DNA from: Sulfurospirillum_A sp029027265
GTDB lineage: Bacteria; Campylobacterota; Campylobacteria; Campylobacterales; Sulfurospirillaceae
Length of the DNA: 64,000 nucleotides
Direction of reading: 5' to 3'
Assembly (NCBI GenBank): GCA_029027265.1
Contig: CP093061.1
Coordinates: 1,302,001 to 1,366,000 of the forward strand
Part shown: piece by piece, positions 54,010 to 62,152 of the stretch
Position numbering within the stretch: position 1 is the stretch's first letter
Layout: each line of letters begins with the position of its first letter
Program-made: the position numbers and the translations under genes
The notes under the pieces: model-generated
The model's input: only the letters and a program-made list of their open reading frames with translations
Told to the model about the DNA's origin: nothing
The model's database searches: none

Positions 54010-55783
54010 ATATAGTTTTAAAAATATTTTCAGTGATATGAAAAAATATAAAAAAGAGCTGATTCTAGCACATTTGATAGCTCTATTAGCTGTTATTCTT
54101 AGTACACCTGTACCACTTTTGATGCCACTTTTAGTTGATGAAATTCTCTTAGAAAAACCAGGTATTGTTGTTAGCACTATTGATACTCTGTTTGCTAGAG
54201 GTAATGAACCATATGTTTATGTAGTTTGTATGCTTATAAGCGCATTGGTTTTACGATTTTTATTTTTTATACTGAATTTTTATCAGACAAAACTTTTTAC
54301 TATTATTTCAAAACATATAACCTACAAGATAAGAGAAAACCTATTAAAACATATTGCAAAAGTTTCATTAAAAGAGTTTGAATTTTTAGGGAGTGGTAGT
54401 ATAACTTCAAAATTACTTATTGATGTTGATACTATAGATAATTTTATAGGAAGTGCTATTAGTAGACTTATTATATCTGTTTTGACTATTATTGGTGTGG
54501 GTATTGTTTTACTAGTGATACATTGGCAATTAGCTCTTTTTATACTTCTTTTAAATCCTTTTGTTATTATTGTGACTACAAAAATAGCTAGAAAAGTTTC
54601 TGTTTTAAAAAAAGAACAAAACAAGTCTTATGAGATTTTTACTCAAAGCCTTAGTGAAACTTTAGAGCTTTTTGTGCAGATAAAATCTCTTAATAAAGAG
54701 AAACAGTTTTTTGGCTTAGTCATTAAAAATGCTAAAATTATGAGAGACAATTCCATTCAATTTGCTTACAAAAGTGATGGTGCAACAAGATTTTCATTTT
54801 TAGTATTTCTTTCAGGTTTTGAAGTTTTTAGGGCGGCAAGCATTTTAGTGGTTGCATATTCTGATTTAACTATAGGGCTTATGTTAGCAATATTTGGTTA
54901 TCTTTGGGTTATGATGACTCCTATACAAGAAATTTTAAATATGCAGTATGCTTATTATAATGCTCTTAGTGCACTTAAAAGAATAAATGCTATTTTTGCA
55001 ATGGAGAAAGAACCTATTTATAAAAATGCTTTAAATCCTTTTGAAACAGACTATACAAATGCAATAGAGCTAAAAAATTTAACATTCTCTTATGAAAAAA
55101 ATAGAGAGATATTAAAATCAATAAATATGAAGATAGAAAAAGGAAAAAAGATAGCTATTATTGGAGCAAGTGGTAGTGGTAAAACGACTCTTGCTCAACT
55201 TTTAGTTGGACTTTATCCTCTTCAAACCGGTGACATTTTATTTGATGGTATTAGCATAAATGAGATAGGTTTAAATATAGTTAGAGAAAATATTTTCTTA
55301 GTTTTACAAAATCCTCAACTATTTAATGATACAATCTTAAAAAATTTAACTTTTGGTGATTCCGTAGAAAAAGAAAAGCTAGATTTTGCTATAGATATAG
55401 CACAACTAAGAGAGTTTATAGACTCTTTGGAAGATGGATTAAAAACTCGTATTGGTAGAGATGGTATGAAACTTTCAGGTGGACAGAGACAGAGACTTTC
55501 AATTGCTAGAATGGTGATACAAAATCCAAATGTTGTTGTTTTAGATGAATCAACATCTGCACTTGATGTTCACACTGAATCAAGACTTTTTGAGGCTCTT
55601 GAAGAGTATTTGAAAGATAAAACTACCATCATTATTGCTCATCGTCTTAGCACTATACGAAAAGCAGATTTTATCTACGTGCTTGAAGATGGGGAGATTG
55701 TTGAAGAAGGAAGTTGTGAAGTTTTGATGGAACAAGAAGGGTTATTTTATAGTTATGTAAAAGAGAAAGAGGAAAAAAAGTGA
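54002..55783 (+). CDS. ABC exporter, fused permease and ATPase (MsbA-like)
   Basis: 593 residues from ATG 54002, which overlaps the preceding stop (an upstream TTG at 53990 lacks support). A six-helix type IV exporter domain (residues 1-320) is followed by an ATPase with Walker A GASGSGKTTLAQ near 387, Q-loop LQNPQLF, signature LSGGQRQRLSIARM near 493, Walker B NVVVLDESTSALD and H-loop IIAHRLSTI. A homodimeric exporter of lipid, drug or peptide; the substrate is unknown. The next gene overlaps by 4 bp (SYLF protein), which suggests an envelope-related role. Confidence 0.88.
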   Translation: MDKYSFKNIFSDMKKYKKELILAHLIALLAVILSTPVPLLMPLLVDEILLEKPGIVVSTIDTLFARGNEPYVYVVCMLISALVLRFLFFILNFYQTKLFTIISKHITYKIRENLLKHIAKVSLKEFEFLGSGSITSKLLIDVDTIDNFIGSAISRLIISVLTIIGVGIVLLVIHWQLALFILLLNPFVIIVTTKIARKVSVLKKEQNKSYEIFTQSLSETLELFVQIKSLNKEKQFFGLVIKNAKIMRDNSIQFAYKSDGATRFSFLVFLSGFEVFRAASILVVAYSDLTIGLMLAIFGYLWVMMTPIQEILNMQYAYYNALSALKRINAIFAMEKEPIYKNALNPFETDYTNAIELKNLTFSYEKNREILKSINMKIEKGKKIAIIGASGSGKTTLAQLLVGLYPLQTGDILFDGISINEIGLNIVRENIFLVLQNPQLFNDTILKNLTFGDSVEKEKLDFAIDIAQLREFIDSLEDGLKTRIGRDGMKLSGGQRQRLSIARMVIQNPNVVVLDESTSALDVHTESRLFEALEEYLKDKTTIIIAHRLSTIRKADFIYVLEDGEIVEEGSCEVLMEQEGLFYSYVKEKEEKK

Positions 55784-56445
55784 AAAAAATTTTAGTTATA
55801 TTTTTGCTGCTATTTGGTATGACCAATATGCTAGCAGATTCAGTAGAAGAGAGTGTTTTAGAAGCAAGCAATACTATGAAAAAGCTTATTAGAAGTCAAA
55901 ATGGCATACCAATGTCAATTATAAAAGATGCAAAAGCTATAGTTGTTGTGCCTAGTAGTATAAAATTTGGTTTTTTTGTGGGTGGAAAGTATGGTGAAGG
56001 TGTTGCTGTAATCAAAAAAGAAGATGGTAGTTGGAGTTATCCTTTTTTTATAAAACTTGGAGGTGGAAGTTTAGGTTTCCAAATTGGGTTTGAAGTGGTT
56101 GATAGTATATTGGTTTTTAGAACAAAGAACAGTGTAGAAGAACTACTAAGCGATAAGTTTACATTAGGAGTAGAAGCTTCTGCTTCGGCGGGTCCCATAA
56201 GTGTAAATGCAGATAAAAGTGCTGAAATAAATATGAGTGCTGAAATATTTACTTATTCTCAGAATAGTGGTCTTTTTGCAGGAGCATTACTAAATGGAGC
56301 AGTTATTTCTAATGATGATGAAAAAAATAGAGCTTTGTATGGCAATAATATGAATGTTAAAAAAATAGTAACTTCTAAAAATTTGAGTGATGTTTATAGT
56401 GTACAAGAGTTTTTAAAAACTCTTAATACTCTAACGGAGAGATAA
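55780..56445 (+). CDS. SYLF (Ysc84-like) lipid-binding domain protein, exported
   Basis: 221 residues from GTG 55780. Signal peptide (MKKILVIFLLLFGMTNMLA). It has the SYLF/Ysc84 hallmarks: IIKDAKAIVVVPSSIKFGFFVGGKYGEGV, SWSYPFFIKLGGGSLGFQIG and VEASASAGPISVNADKSA, and YSQNSGLFAGALLNGAVI. The eukaryotic domain binds phosphoinositides; bacterial members are periplasmic with unknown role. It overlaps the ABC exporter and precedes the DedA gene by one base, so all belong to one operon with the coiled-coil gene. Confidence 0.82.
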   Translation: MKKILVIFLLLFGMTNMLADSVEESVLEASNTMKKLIRSQNGIPMSIIKDAKAIVVVPSSIKFGFFVGGKYGEGVAVIKKEDGSWSYPFFIKLGGGSLGFQIGFEVVDSILVFRTKNSVEELLSDKFTLGVEASASAGPISVNADKSAEINMSAEIFTYSQNSGLFAGALLNGAVISNDDEKNRALYGNNMNVKKIVTSKNLSDVYSVQEFLKTLNTLTER

Positions 56446-56446
56446 A

Positions 56447-57013
56447 ATGGCAAGCATAATAGATTCACTATCTACTTACGGATATATAATACTCTTTGCA
56501 TACTCTCTAGGTGGTGGTATGGTGGCAATAATAGCAGCAGGAATCCTTTCATATACAGGAAAAATGGATTTACATACATCAATTGCAGTTGCATTTGTAG
56601 CTAATGCTCTTGGAGATTCAATGCTTTTTTATATAAGTAGATACAATAAAGCTCAAATAATGCCATATGTAAAAAAACATAAGAGAAAACTAGCTTTAAG
56701 TCATGTCCTTATGAAAAAGCATGGAGATAAGATTATCTTTTTTCAAAAGTTTGTATATGGAATCAAAACACTTATACCCATAGGTATTGGCATGACAAAA
56801 TATCCAATTTTAAAATTTAATATTTTAAATATTATATCAGCATTTTTATGGGCAGTTATATTGGGTTATGCAAGCTACTCAGCTGGAGAAACTCTTTCTG
56901 ATGCATCAGGATATTTAAGCTCGCATCCTTGGATAGTACCACTCATACTAGGTTCTTTACTTGGTAGTATTTGGTACTATTTTAAAGTAATGACAACTAA
57001 AAAATCAAAGTAA
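56447..57013 (+). CDS. DedA-family membrane protein
   Basis: 188 residues, about five membrane helices. It has the DedA (SNARE-associated/VTT) motifs: YIILFAYSLGGGMVAIIAAGIL, NALGDSMLFYISRYN, and the re-entrant FQKFVYGIKTLIPIGIGMTKYP. DedA proteins act in undecaprenyl-phosphate or phospholipid translocation. Last gene of its operon; the 3' end overlaps the convergent dinB by 9 bp. Confidence 0.83.
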   Translation: MASIIDSLSTYGYIILFAYSLGGGMVAIIAAGILSYTGKMDLHTSIAVAFVANALGDSMLFYISRYNKAQIMPYVKKHKRKLALSHVLMKKHGDKIIFFQKFVYGIKTLIPIGIGMTKYPILKFNILNIISAFLWAVILGYASYSAGETLSDASGYLSSHPWIVPLILGSLLGSIWYYFKVMTTKKSK

Positions 57014-58264
57014 CTCTTTGGCACTTCTTAGAATGTCAATACCGTATTTACTTCTGAGTTCTTGATTTTTTTTCATTAATAAATTTAGTTTTATATCCCT
57101 TTGTATATCTAATACAGAGGGGTTTAATTTATCTTTTTTTATAAAATTTGTTAATGATATAGAGAGTCTTATAACTCCATTATTTGAGTGTTGATCCAAC
57201 TCTTCAAATATATTTATGATAGTCTTTATAAGAAACTGTTCGTTTAAGAGTCTGTTAAATGTTATCTGTTTTCTTTTAGAATTGTACTTATAATTTATTG
57301 AAAGACTAAGAGTTGTAGGAATTAGTTCTAGTTTTGAAACCATAAAGATAAGATGGCGATTTAGTATGTAAAATCTTCTTTTTAACTCATTTCTATCTGT
57401 AATGGCATCAAAAGTTCTTGAAATACCTACTGATTTTCTACTCACTTTTTCCATTACCGATTCATCATCACATCCACAAACTCTATTATAAATACTTTTG
57501 CCATTATTACCCCATGAGTAAAGTAGTGTTTTAGACTCTTTTATATCTCCTAGTGTAAATTTTTTGTATTTATGCAGTTTTATTTGAAATGCTTTACCAA
57601 TCCCAGGAAATTTTTCTATTGGAATATTTTGTATAAATTTATCTACATCATCAATTTTTTTTACACCAAATGGTTTTGCGTATTCTGTTGCTAGTTTTGA
57701 AGTCCATTTTGAGTTAGCAATACCAATAGAGCAAGGAAGTTTAAACTTTTTAAAGATGTCGTTTTTAAGATTTTCTAAAAAAGAGTATATTTCATCATCT
57801 TTTATCCAACCACTTAAATCACCAAAAAACTCATCTATACTGAATTGCTCTATGCAAGGTATATGAATTTGCATATACTCTCTAAGTTGCTTCGACAAGT
57901 TATGATACAGAACGTGGTTTGGTTTTATAACAATAAGCTCTTTACATCTTCTTTTTGCTTCGGCTATGCTCATACCAGTTTTTATGCCATAACTTCTTGC
58001 TTCATAACTAGATGTAGTAACTATGCCACGTATTTTGTTGTCATCTTTAAAGTAGTCTGGTAAGTTTGCTTCGTTTTTATCTATAAACACAGCAGATACA
58101 AAAGCTCCACTATTTTGAAAAACTATATCTCTGTTTAGTCTCTCTTTAGAAAAAATATATGGATCACTTCTACCACCAATAGCTACAGGTTTTCCATTTA
58201 GCTTAGGATTGTTAATTCTTTCTGCTGATACAAAAAAAGCATCTAAATCAAGATGAAAGTTCAT
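57005..58264 (-). CDS. dinB: Y-family DNA polymerase (DinB/UmuC-type)
   Basis: 419 residues. Palm motif HLDLDAFFVSAE (D6, D8), VTTSSYEARSYGIKTGMS, catalytic SIDEFFGDLSG, thumb helix-hairpin-helix FPGIGKAFQIKLHKY, and a little-finger domain to RSAKELL. It carries out translesion synthesis. It has no beta-clamp motif that I can identify with confidence at the C terminus. It is divergent from a LexA/CI-like repressor and preceded by a coupled 23-codon frame, which together suggest damage-induced expression, by analogy with umuDC. Confidence 0.9.
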   Translation of the reverse strand: MNFHLDLDAFFVSAERINNPKLNGKPVAIGGRSDPYIFSKERLNRDIVFQNSGAFVSAVFIDKNEANLPDYFKDDNKIRGIVTTSSYEARSYGIKTGMSIAEAKRRCKELIVIKPNHVLYHNLSKQLREYMQIHIPCIEQFSIDEFFGDLSGWIKDDEIYSFLENLKNDIFKKFKLPCSIGIANSKWTSKLATEYAKPFGVKKIDDVDKFIQNIPIEKFPGIGKAFQIKLHKYKKFTLGDIKESKTLLYSWGNNGKSIYNRVCGCDDESVMEKVSRKSVGISRTFDAITDRNELKRRFYILNRHLIFMVSKLELIPTTLSLSINYKYNSKRKQITFNRLLNEQFLIKTIINIFEELDQHSNNGVIRLSISLTNFIKKDKLNPSVLDIQRDIKLNLLMKKNQELRSKYGIDILRSAKELL

Positions 58265-58335
58265 TAGAAGAGTAAGTTACTCATTTTTAACATAACTTGT
58301 TCAAATCTCTGAATATATATTTCAATCTGTTGCAT
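58264..58335 (-). CDS. 23-codon frame coupled to dinB
   Basis: Starts MQQIEIYIQRFEQVMLKM with AAAGGA 6 to 7 bases before the ATG. Its TAA shares a base with the dinB ATG (TAATG). DinB has no other ribosome binding site, so translation coupling is likely. The peptide is amphipathic and helical; it may also have a function of its own. Confidence 0.55.
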   Translation of the reverse strand: MQQIEIYIQRFEQVMLKMSNLLF

Positions 58336-58380
58336 TTTAAATCCTTTTTTATAGTTTATTTTAAAAAGTATACAAAAAAA

Positions 58381-58403
58381 ATATAATTATGCTACAATTA
58401 TAT
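58381..58403 (+). promoter_or_regulatory. Palindromic operator/promoter between dinB and the S24 repressor
   Basis: Perfect inverted repeat ATATAATT-ATGCTAC-AATTATAT centred in the 104-bp gap. It overlaps an extended -10 for the repressor gene (TG at 58390 and TACAAT at 58393-58398). Autoregulation by the adjacent repressor is the natural reading. Confidence 0.5.
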
Positions 58404-58439
58404 TTCAAATTGCAATGTTTTTTAATAAAAGGGGTAAAA

Positions 58440-59099
58440 ATGCCAGATTTAAGAGAGATTTTAAGTAGAATTAAAGATATTTTATCAGATGAGATAAAAG
58501 ATAGAAAGATTTTTGATAAAGATGTAGCTGAAGCACTTAATTTAAACCAAGTGACTTTAGCAACTATGAAGAGTAGAAGTAAAATACCATATAAAGAAAT
58601 ATTAGAGTTTTGTGCATTAAGAAAAATCTCCATTAATTGGCTTATGTTTAATCAAATGGTACAAAGCATAGCAAATGAGAGTGAAAAATTTGAGAGAATT
58701 CATTATTTTAAAGACATATATGCAAGTGCAGGTGGCGGAGCTTTAAATTATGATGAACGAAGCGAGTTTCTAACTTTGGATGAAAAGATAGTAAATCATC
58801 TTGGAGGAAAACAGGCTATTAAAAACATACATGCATTAAATGTTTTAGGAGATTCCATGGAACCAACCTTAAATGATGGTGATATACTTTTTATGGATAG
58901 AGATAGTATAAACCCAAATAGAAATGGTGTTTATGTAGTATCTACTCCAGTAGGAATTTTTGTAAAAAGATTACAATTAAAACTGAACGGAACAGTAGCT
59001 TTAGTTTCGGATAACGAATCGTATAGTGATGAAATGGTAAATGCGGAAGATATAACAGTACTAGGAAAAGTTGTTGGAGCTATGTCAAATAATTTTTAA
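58440..59099 (+). CDS. LexA/CI-like repressor with S24 self-cleavage domain
   Basis: 219 residues from ATG 58440 (AAAAGGGG upstream; a TTG/ATG at 58389 would lie inside the operator). Residues 1-75 are a helix-turn-helix (DVAEALNLNQVTLATMKSR). Ala97-Gly98 in YASAGGGA is the likely cleavage site. The catalytic dyad is Ser139 (LGDSMEPTLNDGDILFMD) and Lys176 (GIFVKRLQL). RecA-stimulated self-cleavage in this family lifts repression. Divergent from dinB, so it is likely the local SOS-type regulator; many Campylobacterota lack canonical LexA. Confidence 0.85.
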   Translation: MPDLREILSRIKDILSDEIKDRKIFDKDVAEALNLNQVTLATMKSRSKIPYKEILEFCALRKISINWLMFNQMVQSIANESEKFERIHYFKDIYASAGGGALNYDERSEFLTLDEKIVNHLGGKQAIKNIHALNVLGDSMEPTLNDGDILFMDRDSINPNRNGVYVVSTPVGIFVKRLQLKLNGTVALVSDNESYSDEMVNAEDITVLGKVVGAMSNNF

Positions 59100-59185
59100 A
59101 ATTTATTTTATTCCACCAAATGCTCTTAATATCTATTAAAATTGACTTAATACAAAAAATGGGTTGGTAAAAAGTGTTTGAAAGT

Positions 59186-59825
59186 ATGTTATATTGGTAG
59201 TAAACAAAGGTTTATTTACAGAAGAATATAAAAAAGAACAAAAACTTGTCCAAAATATAAAAATAGAAACACCAAAAAGATAGATATAAGAAGAGAAATT
59301 CAAAGATATAAATGTAATAGACTTCTTGCATAACTCTTTATAATTTCAGCAACTCATAGATAAATTTTAGTGAGGCAGTTTATCTCTTGCATAGCCTTAG
59401 CTATGGATGAGATAAGCTAACGAAACTCAGGCTTATCTATGAGTTGCCCATAGGGAGGACTTAGAAGTATCAATCTTGCACAAAACTTTTTATCGCAATA
59501 GCTATGGCTATTACTCAAAAAAGATTTTGCACAATCTCACTACTTCTAAATCCTATGAGGCTACAAGGGGTTATGCAAGAAGTTTAATAACCTAGAAGTA
59601 AGCCAAGAATTAAAGAAAATAGTATCTACTTTAACAAAAACTACTGACTTAACTTTTACTATCAAGCTTGATAAATGGTACGCTAAATATAAAGACTTTT
59701 TAAACGAAAAAATAATAAATGAAGTTACTCAAAAAGAAACTTTTACTTACTACAGATTAGTAGTAGCTTACAAGAGTTTACGAACCAACTTACCTATCTT
59801 TTTACATGTAAAAAATACAGAAATA
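59186..59825 (+). mobile_element. Remnant of an IS related to element G
   Basis: Fragments VNKGLFTEEYKK (about 59200) and, after the MITE, LEVSQELKKIVSTLTKTTD, LDKWYAKYKDFLNEK and YKSLRTNLPIFLHVKNTE. These match the transposase pieces of element G at 17790-18500. The frame is broken early and truncated at the right by element H. The MITE at 59319-59585 sits inside it. Confidence 0.7.
59319..59585. mobile_element. MITE copy 2 (267 bp)
   Basis: Same length and, in reverse complement, same sequence as 1432-1698 apart from scattered substitutions, with the target duplication AAT on both sides (59316-59318 and 59586-59588). The outer repeat is less perfect here (AACTCTTTATAAT against AACCCCTTGTAG), so this copy is probably older or derived separately. 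Confidence 0.88.
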
Positions 59826-61157
59826 TATAATGCCCCTAAAATCAAAGACAATAATTCAGAAAGATTAATTTTCAAATAAGTTAAAATGATATAAATAATG
59901 GAGGTGAATTATGAGTAGAAGAAAAGGACAAATATATAGTGCCGAACAAAAAACAAGAATAGTTTTAGAGCTGCTAAAAGAAGAACAAACAACAAGTCAA
60001 ATAGCATCTAAATATAAAATCATATCACAATCTTTAAGTAAATGGAAACAACAGTTTCTAAATAATGCATCACTTGCATTCGATGTAGGAGGAGTAACTA
60101 AAACTTACCTAGATGAGATAGAAGAGTTAAAGAGTGAGAATGATGGTTTAGCTAAAGCACTAGGTAAAGCTACAATAAAAGTAGAGTTTGTTGAAAAAAA
60201 GCTAAAGAGCTTGGACTTATGTAATAAAAGAGCGATGATCGAGTCCAAGCATAAATATTTATCAATATCAGAGCAATGTAATATATTTGGTATCAGTAGA
60301 AGTCATTACTACTACAAACCAGCACCAATGAGTCAGGAGAATATTGAACTACTGCACAAGATAGATGAAATAGCTACTGATAACTCAGAGTATGGTTATA
60401 GATTTATATATGAACAACTAAAAGAAGATGGCTACTATATTGGAAAACATAGAGTCTTAAAATATATGGGAATACTTGGTATCCAAGCAATATATCTAAC
60501 CAAAAAAAGACTCACAAGTCTCAAAAACCAAGAGCATAAGATTTATGAGTATCTACTAAAAAAATATTGGACTAAATTTGGAAAGAGAAAAACTGTATAT
60601 GTACCCACACCAAATGAAGTATGGAGTGGTGATATTACATATATACGTGTTAATGGAAGCTTTATGTATTTTACAGCTGTTATAGACTGGCATAGCAAAG
60701 CAATACTGTCCTATAACATATCTAACTCTATGGATGCAACACTTGCAACTGATGTACTTGGGGAGGCATTGGTTAAATATCCTAAACCTAAAATATTTAA
60801 TAGTGACCAAGGGAGCCAATACACTAGTTATGAACATACTAAGTTACTTAAAAAATATGATATTAAAATATCTATGAATGGTAAAGGTAGAAGTATAGAT
60901 AATATTGTAATTGAAAGATTTTTTAGAACATTAAAACATGGCAATATTTATATCAGTGATTATCAATCAATAAAGGAGTTAAAAGAAGGTGTAAAAAACT
61001 ACATCCATAAATACAATTTTAAAAGATTTCATTCAAGTATAAACTATAAAAAACCTATGAATGTTTATCTTGAATATCTGAAAAATGTAGGTTAAAGTAA
61101 CAGATGAGGATGAAATTAAATCTGTTTAAGAGTTGTCTTGATTTTTAGGGCATTATA
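59826..61157 (+). mobile_element. IS3-family element H, copy 1 (1.33 kb, apparently intact)
   Basis: Ends TATAATGCCCCTAAAATCAAAG and the complement of TATAATGCCCTAAAAATCAAG. Its two flanks belong to different dead IS elements (G-like on the left, ISAs1 on the right), and no direct target duplication is visible, so recombination between copies may have rearranged the locus. The copy at 19522-21977 is a deleted derivative. Confidence 0.88.
59911..61095 (+). CDS. IS3-family transposase, orfA and orfB in one frame
   Basis: 394 residues in one frame: helix-turn-helix and leucine zipper (MSRRKGQIYSAEQKTRI; LKSENDGLAKALGKA), then the orfB part with HTH_21 (FGISRSHYYYKP) and the rve core with Asp in WSGDITYIRV, Asp in FNSDQGSQYTS and Glu in NIVIERFFRTLKHG. 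Most IS3 elements make this fusion by a -1 frameshift; here orfA and orfB are permanently fused. GGAGGTGA lies 5 bases before the ATG. No internal stop, so it is probably active. Confidence 0.9.
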   Translation: MSRRKGQIYSAEQKTRIVLELLKEEQTTSQIASKYKIISQSLSKWKQQFLNNASLAFDVGGVTKTYLDEIEELKSENDGLAKALGKATIKVEFVEKKLKSLDLCNKRAMIESKHKYLSISEQCNIFGISRSHYYYKPAPMSQENIELLHKIDEIATDNSEYGYRFIYEQLKEDGYYIGKHRVLKYMGILGIQAIYLTKKRLTSLKNQEHKIYEYLLKKYWTKFGKRKTVYVPTPNEVWSGDITYIRVNGSFMYFTAVIDWHSKAILSYNISNSMDATLATDVLGEALVKYPKPKIFNSDQGSQYTSYEHTKLLKKYDIKISMNGKGRSIDNIVIERFFRTLKHGNIYISDYQSIKELKEGVKNYIHKYNFKRFHSSINYKKPMNVYLEYLKNVG

Positions 61158-61954
61158 ATTTTTCCAATAAGTTGAACGAGTTACTTTGACAATTTCTTCT
61201 ATACCATTAAACTTATTTTTATTAATATTATAAAAATCGTCATAGACTTCTATCTCACGTACTTCGAATCTATTACGATTTACTTCTTGCATTTTGTCAT
61301 AATCTATGCAGTCTGATATGTTTGAGTTAAAAATTATCTGTTCTAAAAGTTTTTTTGGTTGTCTTTGACTTGTACTACATAGTCATTACCACTATCTTTG
61401 ATAGCCTTTAATGTTTTACTTTGACAGTGTAATGCATCTAATGTAACTATCATATTTTGTAGAGGAAATTCTTCCATCATCTCTTGAACCAATGGAATCT
61501 CATTACTTTTTGATGCTGTCTTTCTTGCGATAAGTATCTCTTTAGAATCACTGGTAAAAAATGAAACAAGATGGGCTAATTTCTTATCTTCTTCTTTTTG
61601 TTTAGTCCCTTTTATAGCTTTACCATCTATTGCTATCCATTGTGATTTACTTCTCTTCATATAAGACTTCATCCATCTCATAAATATCTTTTCAAACGTC
61701 TTATGCTCTATCTCCATTAGAACACGCCTTATTGTTGCGTAAGCAGGTACTTTTTGTTTTTCCAGCTCTAGGTATTTAACTATTTGTGTTTTATACCTTT
61801 TTGCAAAATCACCTATCGCTCTGTATCCTTGATAGCCACTCATTGTAGCCATTATTGTTATCATTAGCACTGTATCTATCTTGTGCTGTTGTGCCTGTCT
61901 TCTTCGTTTATCTTTAATTGTTTGCAGCTCTTGGCGTAGTTTAAATTCTTTCAT
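61158..61954 (-). pseudogene. ISAs1-family transposase, frameshifted and truncated
   Basis: MKEFKLRQELQTIKDKRRRQ, then ATMSGYQGYRAIGDFAKRY, VPAYATIRRVLMEI, the catalytic IAIDGKAIKGTK and IVTLDALHCQSKTLK, and DYVVQVKDNQK. A run of seven A near 61350 is one short for the frame, which otherwise continues LLEQIIFNSNISD and RNRFEVREIEVYD before element H. This is the H-repeat-associated/ISAs1 group. Confidence 0.82.
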
Positions 61955-62030
61955 CCCTTTTTACTAGCCATCTTTTGTTCCTTTGTATGAATCAGATGTG
62001 ATTATTGTCTTGACTTTTGGGGTGGAATAG
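61158..62030 (-). mobile_element. ISAs1-family element, truncated
   Basis: Minus-strand transposase start at 61954, upstream end near 62030 (TTGACTTTTGGGGTGGAA). The 3' part is cut by element H at 61157. Confidence 0.72.
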
Positions 62031-62152
62031 ATTATATTTAATTTAGTTGGAATTTTACTAATTTCAACTGTTGCTCACTTTTTTTGGTAGTTTTAAAAGC
62101 ATACACTCAAAATGAATTTAAATGCTAAAAGAGTTATTCTAGTAGAATTTAA

